Of a DNA stretch of 64,000 nt, positions 24,565 through 32,759 are shown in pieces. Made by a program: the position numbers and the translations under genes. Within the stretch, counting starts at the first letter, position 1. Each line of letters begins with the position of its first letter. The notes beneath the pieces were generated by a model that was not told where the DNA came from, searched no databases, and saw only the letters and a program-made list of their open reading frames with translations. Origin of the DNA: Dysgonomonas sp. UBA7710 (GTDB lineage: Bacteria; Bacteroidota; Bacteroidia; Bacteroidales; Dysgonomonadaceae); the NCBI RefSeq assembly GCF_002482385.1, contig NZ_DLFW01000047.1, forward strand, positions 376,257-440,256, read 5' to 3'.

Positions 24565-26397
24565 TTATTGATAAGGATTCTTCTTCAATTTCGGATTTTT
24601 ATTTATCCAACCTTGATCTATGTCCGCATAGTAGTTCCGATCTTCAAAGTGCATATTGTTCGGGTATAGAAAACTCATATTGACTTCTTCGAAGAACCAC
24701 TTTCCATCGTTAGGATCGCCGGGAGCTACTACCAGGTAAGGGTATAGGCCTCTGCGTTTAGCTGTTTCTGCCTGCCTGTTCCATAATTTATCTGCCAGAC
24801 GCCAGCGTTTCATGTCCCAATAGCGTTGGTCTTCGAATGCAAATTCTACACGCCTTTCGTGAACGATGTTGTCGAATGTTACAGTAGTTAATGGTTTCAC
24901 ACCTGCGCGTTCGCGCACTTCATTGATGTATGGCAGGGCATCATCTGCCTTATTGGTCTCTACCAGCGCTTCGGCTGCGATCAGATAAGCTTCAGCCATA
25001 CGGAAGTATGTACTCCATGTGTCGGAGCCGGTGAAAGTTGAAGCTGATGGATTTTCATCAAGAAACTTAAGGATGGTAAACCCAGTCTTATTTACATTTA
25101 TATCGTTAGACATGATAGGCCCGTTGACAGAAGTAACCAGTTTGCCGTTGGCATCTTTATCTCCCATATTATCAAAAGCCGCCGCAATCTTTCTCCAACT
25201 GCCATTTTCTCCTTTTACCAATTGTCCGGCCTGTAAAACAATCTCTGCTCCACCGAAGAAAGAACCCGGATACAAAACAGTGCCTCCCAATCGTGGGTCC
25301 CTGGCTTCGAAAAGTTCGGTAGGCGTATTATAAAATACGGGGTTTTCAATAGTTCCGATATTGAACTTCGCTCCCTGTCCGGGAGTTGACGTATTAACAG
25401 GTTCAAATTCTTCCACCAGATTTAGTAATACCGACAAATAGCATGATGTAGCTTCACCGGCAATAGACCGTGGAATACAGTCCTTAGTATAATAATGTTT
25501 ACTGTTAGGTACCAGATAGTCACGTGACCATATTACCTCGGTATTGTTTGACTTCACACTGACTGCGTCGAAGAAATTCCGTGCTTTGTTGTCGTTCTTT
25601 CTTGCCTGCAATACATACGGACTGTTTTTCACCACATCGTCGGCGGCAGCAAATGCTGTCTGGTAATATGCAGAAGCTTTACCTGCATCGATACCTACGA
25701 TCCCACCTTCCACTGTCAGATTGGGATGAGTTACATTATATTTAGCCAAAGAACCTGCATATAAAGCGGCACGGGCTTCAAGCATTTTAGCTGTCCATTT
25801 ATTGGCACGGGCCGAGTTCACATTGGTGGTTACAGGCAATGCACCGGCTATTTCGTTACATTCCTGAATGATGTAATCATATATCCCGGCTTCCGAAGAG
25901 CGAGGCAACTGCATCGTTGTAATATCCATGCCGGGAGTATAATCGAACACTTGATCTCCGACAATAGGCATTCCTCCCAAACTGCGGGCTGTACAGAAAT
26001 AACACCATGCGCGGAGGAAACGGGCTTCGGCGATCAATGGTTTCTTTTCATCTTCGCTTAAGACCGCGGTTGCTTTAATACCTTCCAGAAACTGGTTGAT
26101 ATTTCGGATCAGTGTATAATCATATACTCTCCACCAATTGCGGTCGAAAGAGTTAATCTCATCCCTGTTATGGCGAACGGCCTCATCCAGAAACGAAAAA
26201 TCATTTACTGCTCCGCCGGTATTCTGTCCCCAGGTAACGCGTCCATAGAAATTGGCCAATGTTGTTTTTATAAGCTTAGGATCGCTGAAAACCTGATCGT
26301 TACTTAATATTTTGTCCGGCTCCTCATCCAGAAATCCGGAGCAGCCTGTCAATGAAACAAACAGTAGTGTTGCTATTAGTATTATATATTTTTTCAT
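24565..26397 (-). CDS. SusD/RagB-family nutrient-binding lipoprotein
   Basis: The 610-residue lipoprotein (SLTGCSGFLDEEP, Cys about 19) shows SusD hallmarks: the LDEEPD start, LIAEARFLRAWCYF in the TPR region (about 125-140), and late YFRMAEAYLIAAEALV followed by YINEVRERAG and HERRVEFAFEDQRYWDMKRW. It ends LKKNPYQ. SusD proteins form the lid on the SusC pore and capture the substrate. The gene lies 6 bp after SusC and 9 bp before DUF3823. No degradative enzyme is in this operon, so the substrate cannot be guessed; imports of small oligosaccharides or peptides are possible. Confidence 0.95.
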   Translation of the reverse strand: MKKYIILIATLLFVSLTGCSGFLDEEPDKILSNDQVFSDPKLIKTTLANFYGRVTWGQNTGGAVNDFSFLDEAVRHNRDEINSFDRNWWRVYDYTLIRNINQFLEGIKATAVLSEDEKKPLIAEARFLRAWCYFCTARSLGGMPIVGDQVFDYTPGMDITTMQLPRSSEAGIYDYIIQECNEIAGALPVTTNVNSARANKWTAKMLEARAALYAGSLAKYNVTHPNLTVEGGIVGIDAGKASAYYQTAFAAADDVVKNSPYVLQARKNDNKARNFFDAVSVKSNNTEVIWSRDYLVPNSKHYYTKDCIPRSIAGEATSCYLSVLLNLVEEFEPVNTSTPGQGAKFNIGTIENPVFYNTPTELFEARDPRLGGTVLYPGSFFGGAEIVLQAGQLVKGENGSWRKIAAAFDNMGDKDANGKLVTSVNGPIMSNDINVNKTGFTILKFLDENPSASTFTGSDTWSTYFRMAEAYLIAAEALVETNKADDALPYINEVRERAGVKPLTTVTFDNIVHERRVEFAFEDQRYWDMKRWRLADKLWNRQAETAKRRGLYPYLVVAPGDPNDGKWFFEEVNMSFLYPNNMHFEDRNYYADIDQGWINKNPKLKKNPYQ

Positions 26398-26403
26398 GAT
26401 TTC

Positions 26404-29400
26404 TTAAAACTTAAGATTTACACCTATATTAATTACGCGCATGGTAGGGTATCCCAAACCGTTATCATCCTGCTGTTCGGGATCAATCCCTTGTACATTG
26501 CTCAGGGCAAATAAATTGCTTCCTGCCACATATAAACGTAAACTGCTGATGTTTACTTTCGATACAAGATTTTTAGGGAATGTATATCCGAATTCTAAAT
26601 TTCTTAATTTCAAATACCTCACGTTTGTCTTCCAGAATGTACTTCCCCAATAAGTATTATCTCCGTTACGGTCTTTGAGTGCCATCGGATATTTTCCGGG
26701 AATAAGTGGACTTTTCGCATCCCATATGTCAGACAAGCTCCAGCTATCTTCTAATAAGAACTGAGGGCTGTTTCCGTTGTTCTGGAAGGCACGTGCCTGC
26801 TCCCATTGTTGAAAATAAGTAGAGAATAACGATCCGGAAAAGTCGACAGCAAAATCAAAGCCTTTCCATGCCGCACCCAGATTGATACCATAGTTGAATA
26901 CAGGAGTTGCATCCTGGCGATAGCCTATCGGACGTTCATCCATACCGTTGATTACTCCGTCGCCATTAATATCCTTATATTTTATATCGCCTGGCATTAC
27001 GGTTCTGTTTCCCTGGCGGTCATTATCGATAGGATAATTCGCTATTTCTTCCCAACTCTGGAACTGTCCGATAGCTTCTAATCCCCAGTTCAGATATCCA
27101 TAACGTTTTACGATACTGTTCCGGTATTTATCCCATGAATTTCCTCTGCGGTCGTCGTAGCGTTCCCAGTCATAGAAGCGCGCGTATGTAGCATTAACTC
27201 CGACATTATATGCAAAGTCGTTCACATTGTCGCGCCAGCTTATCATACCGTCCATACCTTTGTGGGCATTAGAGTTCAGATTTTCGTACGGTACATCAAA
27301 TCCTGCTTCGGAAGGAATCACAACATCCCATCTACGTTCCGGAATCCCTGTTTGTATACGGCTGAAATAGCTAACCTCTGCTCTCAAACGATTGTTAAGG
27401 AATCCGGCATCGAAACCGACATCCAGAATCTTGGCTTCCAGCCACGATAAGGTTTTTACAGGCAGTCCGCGGGCTTCCGAACCTTTTATATACTGACCGT
27501 CGAGAACAGCACCCCCTTTGTCAAAATTATAACCTGCCATATAGTCGAAAGCACTGTAATTAGGAGTATCATCATTACCAACCAAACCATACGAACCGCG
27601 AATTTTCAGATAATCGAAAAATCCGGAGATTTTACTTTCTTTCCAAAAGTCTTCTTCCGATATTCTCCAACCTACAGAGGCTGAAGGGAAGAATCCCCAA
27701 CGGTCATTAGGCGGGAACTTCCATGAACCGTCGTAACGGCCGGAGAGTTCTACCAGATACTTTTCCGCGAAGTTGTAGTTAACCCTGCCTACCCATCCCA
27801 TACGGGCCTGAGGTTGATCCAGCGATTCAGTAAACTCTTTGATCTCATTCAGGTAAATATTTTCCATATTATTGGCAATAGGAGTAGACACCACCCTTGT
27901 GTGAGGATTCTTACGCTTGATAGTTTCCAATCCGGCAACGGCATCCAACGAATGCCGTCCAATTTTTTTCTCGTATGCCAACTGAATATTAGACGTCATT
28001 TCCGTTACTTCTTCGTGTACACGTTCACGGTATGGCGTATTCATGGTATAGTCTACCAGATACTCGTCATTTTGCTTGTCGTACCTGTAAAGGTCGTATG
28101 TATATTCGTGGTTATTAAACAATTTGTTCGCGTAATAGTAACTTACCAAAGCCTTAGCTTTCAACCCCTTGATGATTTCGTATTCGGCATTGGCATTAAC
28201 TTGCATAACACGCCAGTCTTCAGTCATTTTACCCGATTTGTCATAGCTCAGAATAGCGAAATTCACTTGCTTGTCATCTGATGTTACCTGCGGATAATTA
28301 GGGTTGCCGTTGGCATAAGGGCCTACCGTCGGTATGTTTCTCAGTACTGCAAAACGCGGTAACCAATAGTCGTCTCCTCCCGGTACTCCCGGATTGACAC
28401 GCGACTCGAGACGCCCGTTAAAACCTGCACCTATTTTGAGCTTTTCTGTCACCTGAACATCCAGATTCATCTGGGCATTAGTACGTTTAAATCCGCCATA
28501 GTTGCGAACAGTCGCATCCTGACTCAAGTGGCCTACAGATACATAATAATTTGATTTTTCCGATCCTCCGCTTACATTCATATCTACATAAGATTGCGGT
28601 GCAGAGCCCCAGATATAATCCTGCCAGTTGAAGCTCTGGTATCCGGGTTCCGTGCCTGCCATCCATTTGTCATACTCTTCACGGGTATATCTGCGTTGGT
28701 CTTCTCTCATGCGGCCCTGCGAAATGAGCATAGTTTCGGATTGTACATATTTGGTTACATATGTTTTTGCATCAGCAGGTTCTGCGAACTTAAAGTTGCT
28801 TTGCCAGCCGTAATATCCGTTAACAGATACGGTATTCTTCGTATTTCTTCTGCCTCTTTTTGTTGTAACCACCACAACCCCGTTAGCTGCCCGCACCCCG
28901 TAGATAGAGGCCGAAGCGTCTTTCAATACCGAAATGCTTTCGATATCATTGAAGTTAATGTTGTTAAACTGTCCACCGTCGGACTGAATACCATCGATTA
29001 CATAGAGTGGATTACCCATGTTACGGATGCTGATTTGAGTGCTTCCTCCGGGACGCCCGTCTGTCTGGCGGGTATTTAATCCCGGAATTTTTCCGACTAA
29101 GGCTCCCGAAACTGTACTGGCAGACGACCTTTCGATGTCTTTGGAACCAATAGTCGAAATAGCTCCGGTAAGAGTAGCTTTCTTCTGGGACAAACCAAAA
29201 CCGGTTATTACGATCTCGTCCAGAGATTGCGCGTTCTCCTTCATCTCCACTTTTATATTGTTTGTATTGGCTACACTTACAGATTGTGTTACAAACCCAA
29301 GATAAGATATCTCCAGAATCGCATTTGCATTTACCTCTAATGTGAAATCACCGTTTACTCCGGTTATTGTTCCGTTTTGTGTGCCTTTTTCTTTGATCGT

Positions 29401-29616
29401 TGCGCCGATAATCGGTTCTCCTGTAGCATCAACGACAACCCCCGTTACACTTTTCTTTTCCTGTTGGAAAACGTTAGTTTGCAATAGGGCTTCTGAACTT
29501 TTTGCATAGGTATTATTAGTACCCATAGCAGAAGAGAGCACGGCAAATGATACCAGGCAAAGCCCGATTTTCCACTTTCTGCTCTTCCAATTTAATGCAT
29601 CCTTTTTTTTATTCAT
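26404..29616 (-). CDS. SusC/RagA-family TonB-linked outer-membrane transporter
   Basis: The 1070-residue protein has a signal region (about 1-40), then a carboxypeptidase-D-like regulatory domain (VTGVVVDATGEPIIGATIKEKG), and the TonB-box-proximal segment SLDEIVITGFG. The plug domain follows, with the SusC signature NIESISVLKDASA-type run (here DIESISVLKDASASIYG) and ANGVVVVTTKRG. The rest is a 22-stranded barrel ending IGVNLKF. It imports substrates captured by the partner SusD using TonB energy. It is the first gene of the operon; upstream 29617-30906 contains no regulator on the same strand. Confidence 0.96.
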   Translation of the reverse strand: MNKKKDALNWKSRKWKIGLCLVSFAVLSSAMGTNNTYAKSSEALLQTNVFQQEKKSVTGVVVDATGEPIIGATIKEKGTQNGTITGVNGDFTLEVNANAILEISYLGFVTQSVSVANTNNIKVEMKENAQSLDEIVITGFGLSQKKATLTGAISTIGSKDIERSSASTVSGALVGKIPGLNTRQTDGRPGGSTQISIRNMGNPLYVIDGIQSDGGQFNNINFNDIESISVLKDASASIYGVRAANGVVVVTTKRGRRNTKNTVSVNGYYGWQSNFKFAEPADAKTYVTKYVQSETMLISQGRMREDQRRYTREEYDKWMAGTEPGYQSFNWQDYIWGSAPQSYVDMNVSGGSEKSNYYVSVGHLSQDATVRNYGGFKRTNAQMNLDVQVTEKLKIGAGFNGRLESRVNPGVPGGDDYWLPRFAVLRNIPTVGPYANGNPNYPQVTSDDKQVNFAILSYDKSGKMTEDWRVMQVNANAEYEIIKGLKAKALVSYYYANKLFNNHEYTYDLYRYDKQNDEYLVDYTMNTPYRERVHEEVTEMTSNIQLAYEKKIGRHSLDAVAGLETIKRKNPHTRVVSTPIANNMENIYLNEIKEFTESLDQPQARMGWVGRVNYNFAEKYLVELSGRYDGSWKFPPNDRWGFFPSASVGWRISEEDFWKESKISGFFDYLKIRGSYGLVGNDDTPNYSAFDYMAGYNFDKGGAVLDGQYIKGSEARGLPVKTLSWLEAKILDVGFDAGFLNNRLRAEVSYFSRIQTGIPERRWDVVIPSEAGFDVPYENLNSNAHKGMDGMISWRDNVNDFAYNVGVNATYARFYDWERYDDRRGNSWDKYRNSIVKRYGYLNWGLEAIGQFQSWEEIANYPIDNDRQGNRTVMPGDIKYKDINGDGVINGMDERPIGYRQDATPVFNYGINLGAAWKGFDFAVDFSGSLFSTYFQQWEQARAFQNNGNSPQFLLEDSWSLSDIWDAKSPLIPGKYPMALKDRNGDNTYWGSTFWKTNVRYLKLRNLEFGYTFPKNLVSKVNISSLRLYVAGSNLFALSNVQGIDPEQQDDNGLGYPTMRVINIGVNLKF

Positions 29617-30280
29617 AATTAATTAAATTAAAAAATTAATATACTTGGCCATTTTATATCTATTTCCATATACGAATGGTTTTCTCATACACTATCTTTT
29701 TGTTTTTTATTATTACACTTTCAGATTATTCAGTCAACAAGTATGCAGGATACGCCCGTCGCATTCACAGGGCTATTAGTAACGAAAGAATAAATATTAC
29801 TTTCATCGTAAACTCACAATGCTTCCAGTCTGTATCTACGGCCGAAGCCTATTTTTGACTCTATCTATATTTAGGAGGAGGACTTGTCAATACGTTCTTT
29901 TTCATGTTTATCTATTTTTAGGAAGTATAAATCGCGTTATCGGGAGTAGAGAACCGGAGAATGCAGATACCGGCGGTATCCTGTTACTTTTTATTTTCCG
30001 GATTAGCAAGGTTTTGATTCAGCCCTGATTATGTACCTATTTTATTGGTGCCTTTAGCTATTAGCATGAGCGTGGAAGTAAAACAAAGTATTGGACAAAA
30101 GGCCATAACCTTTTTTGTAAGAAGCTTTACAATGTTTTTCATAAATTAAGATGTTAATAATTATTTACTTAAAAGGCTAAGAATAGAAAATGGCTCAGGC
30201 ATCAACATGATTTGGTTATATTTCAGGATTAAATTCTTTCAGGAACAGGTTTTCTGTTATTAATTGTTTTTAACGCAAAA
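29617..30280. other. Intergenic leader region upstream of SusC, no gene seen
   Basis: This stretch is AT-rich; short plus-strand ORFs here have no supporting signals. It should hold the SusC promoter on the minus strand. A TACTTTG near 30087-30093 (minus) is a near-miss to the -7 consensus, without a well-spaced -33 box. Confidence 0.5.
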
Positions 30281-30320
30281 AGCCCTATTCCGGGAACTGG
30301 ATGTTCTCCGGAATAGGGCT
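30281..30320 (-). terminator. Strong orphan terminator on the minus strand
   Basis: A perfect 13-bp stem (30281-30293 with 30308-30320) with inner GAAC/GTTC pairing is followed on the minus strand by five T (TTTTTGCG). No minus-strand protein gene lies just upstream (to the right), so it either ends an unannotated small RNA or protects the SusC leader from read-through. Confidence 0.75.
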
Positions 30321-30401
30321 TCTATATTTAAAAGTAACAGAAGAATATTATCTAAAATATTCGCTCTGTTGTTTTTTATTCTTTTTTTATCTAAATTACA
30401 T

Positions 30402-30422
30402 TCTCTCTCTCTCTCTCTCTCT
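30402..30422. repeat. (TC)10 dinucleotide tract
   Basis: Ten TC units plus a T lie in the gap between the divergent SusC operon and the DUF6377-type gene. Such tracts can vary in length by slipped-strand mispairing. The rest of 30321-30906 is AT-rich and shows no gene. Confidence 0.8.
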
Positions 30423-30906
30423 AATAAAATATGGCTAAGTACCAAATTTTCAAAAGAAAAAATGGATCTGTTTATCGATGTATTTTGTGAGATTTTACAC
30501 ATTATATATTAATAAGATTTAAGGTGTATTTCGCGTTTAGATTAATTATAATTCTATTTGATATTTTTTGTTCAAATATTGAAAGATCAGGGTTAATTAA
30601 CGGGTTAAATCTGGATTAAAATCATGAAATAAACATTAACCCTATTAATTTAAAGTTCAACAATCAATATCAATTGTAACTGAAAGTTTACTATTAAATA
30701 AAAACGTTCGATTGTTTTCTGTTACACGCGATCAAAGATTACTTGTGTTCCTTTTTCCCAATGCCACCAAAGGAACCAAAAACGTTTTATAAGATACCTT
30801 TCTATTTTCTAATATATTTTATTTTATTAGTTGTTTTCATAAGAAAATTTAGATAAAAAATTAAATAAATATTATTTTTATACATCTTTTAGCCAGCATA
30901 TAGTGT

Positions 30907-32529
30907 ATGAAACATTTTATTAGTTTACTTCTATTTCTTTGTCTTTCCATATTATCTGTATCTGGAGCAAAAAGCCAATTGGACTCTCTTCTCTATGAAT
31001 TGGACCTGACCATAAAAAACAGGTCTCAATATAATATGATAAAAGAATTGAGAATAGATAGTCTTAAAGCAAAGCTTACTCAGGCTTCGAATGCTGAAGA
31101 GTCTCATAAAATTTATCATCGTCTTTACAGAGAGTACAGGAACTACAATATGGATTCGGCTCTTTTTATGGCAACTAAAAAGTATGACATAGCCCTCAAC
31201 ATCGGAAATATACAATATCAATATACGGCAAGTATGAATATCGCGGAGATTCTCGGTATAATGGGTATGTATAAAGAGGCTTTCAATATTGCAGATAAAA
31301 TAAATAGAAATGGTCTGGATGAAGATCAGATGCCTTATTACTATCATTTTTACCATTCTACCTATTCTTTATTATTCGAAAATTCATTAGCACAAAATGA
31401 AAAAAGTCATTATGGACATTTAGTTAGCCAATACAAAGATTCCCTTCTACAGGTAAACGATCCTAAATCACTAGGATACCTTCTTGTAGAAAACGGCAAA
31501 CTGGTTGAATTAGGACGATACGATGAGGCCTTATCGCTAATGACAAAATGTTATAAAGAAAACAAAAACAATGAATCAATAGTTGGATCATTGGCATATG
31601 GACTCTCCGATATCTATGAAAAGTTAGGAAATACCGAACAGCAAAAAAAATATCTGATAATTTCAGCGACTTCAGATCTTAGGAGAGCGGTTAAAAGCTA
31701 TATTTCCTTACGAAAACTTGCCGTAATCTTATATAAGGAAGGAGACCTGGACAGGGCATATTCATATATTAAATGTTCGATGGAAGATGCTACTTTCAGC
31801 AAAGCCCGTTTCAGAACATTAGAAATATCCGAAACATTACCGATCATAGTAGCCGCATATGACAAGAAAGCAACACAGGAAAAAAGCAATTTAAAGAAGT
31901 ATCTCGTCCTTATCTCCATATTATCGGCTATACTTATCATTTCCCTGGTATACATATATAAACAGCTTACAAGACTATCTCAAGCCCGAAAGCGTATAAA
32001 AGATATGTATGAAGAGGTAAAGCAAATGAATACAGAGCTTAACGGCCTCAACAAGAAGCTTTCTGAATCTAACCTGGTCAAAGAAGAATATATTGGCTAT
32101 GTCTTCAACTTGTGCTCCAGTTACATTGATAAAATGGAAACTTATCGTATCAATGTAAACAGAAAATTAAAAACAGGAAAAATAGATGACGCATTAAAGA
32201 CAACCAGTTCAACATCATTAGTATCAGATGAATTAAAAGAGTTTTTCAGAAATTTCGATATAATCTTCTTAAACCTCTATCCGAATTTCGTTGATGAATT
32301 CAATGCCTTATTGAAGGAGGACGAGCACATTACCCCTAAAAGCGATGATATACTGACTCCCGAACTCAGGGTATTTGCACTCATTCGGCTAGGTATTAAC
32401 GATAGTAGTAAAATTGCAAGCTTTCTTCATTATTCCCCTCAAACTGTATATAACTACAAATTGAAAATACATAATAAACTCGCTGTATCAAAAGATGATT
32501 TTGCTAATTCAATCCAACAAATAGGCTAA
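30907..32529 (+). CDS. DUF6377-type membrane-bound TPR regulator
   Basis: The 540-residue protein has a signal peptide (about 1-21, ending SGAKS), TPR-like helices through about residue 300 (HRLYREYRNYN, LGNTEQQKKYLII, YKEGDLDRAYSYIKCSME), and one membrane helix (about 327-348). A coiled coil follows (about 355-395, MYEEVKQMNTELNGLNKKL), and then a cytoplasmic part ending in a LuxR-like helix-turn-helix (about 480-535: TPELRVFALIRLGI, then IASFLHYSPQTVYNYKLKI). This is the layout of Bacteroidota DUF6377 proteins, thought to sense in the periplasm and act on DNA. It lies 230 bp upstream of a SusC gene in the same direction, so it probably controls the SusCD-phosphatase locus. A paralogue with identical order is at 49393-51039. 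Confidence 0.88.
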   Translation: MKHFISLLLFLCLSILSVSGAKSQLDSLLYELDLTIKNRSQYNMIKELRIDSLKAKLTQASNAEESHKIYHRLYREYRNYNMDSALFMATKKYDIALNIGNIQYQYTASMNIAEILGIMGMYKEAFNIADKINRNGLDEDQMPYYYHFYHSTYSLLFENSLAQNEKSHYGHLVSQYKDSLLQVNDPKSLGYLLVENGKLVELGRYDEALSLMTKCYKENKNNESIVGSLAYGLSDIYEKLGNTEQQKKYLIISATSDLRRAVKSYISLRKLAVILYKEGDLDRAYSYIKCSMEDATFSKARFRTLEISETLPIIVAAYDKKATQEKSNLKKYLVLISILSAILIISLVYIYKQLTRLSQARKRIKDMYEEVKQMNTELNGLNKKLSESNLVKEEYIGYVFNLCSSYIDKMETYRINVNRKLKTGKIDDALKTTSSTSLVSDELKEFFRNFDIIFLNLYPNFVDEFNALLKEDEHITPKSDDILTPELRVFALIRLGINDSSKIASFLHYSPQTVYNYKLKIHNKLAVSKDDFANSIQQIG

Positions 32530-32759
32530 TAAAATCTCCTTTAAGCTACACTCTTATCTACTTTTTTTCTTTCACAAAACAACCATAAAGGACTGAATTA
32601 AAGCAAACTAAAATTTACACAAATCTACTCTACATATCTCCCTACATATAAAATATGGATTGATGGATAATAGCTTTGTTTTTGTAAACTCAGCTAAAAA
32701 ATACTATTAATGCAGATACTTTAGCTGAGATGTTTAACTAAATCTATTATTAAAAAACC

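Noticed and set aside
27814..29079. Plus-strand ORFs of 155 and 161 codons
   Set aside because: Antisense to the SusC barrel and plug; compositional shadows.
29676..30028. Two overlapping plus-strand ORFs of 60-69 codons in the SusC leader
   Set aside because: No ribosome-binding signal, no recognisable domain, and placed in what should be the SusC promoter region.
30260..30512. ORFs of 80-82 codons on both strands over the TC tract
   Set aside because: They run through a terminator hairpin and a dinucleotide repeat, which produce the ERERE or LSLSLS strings by themselves.
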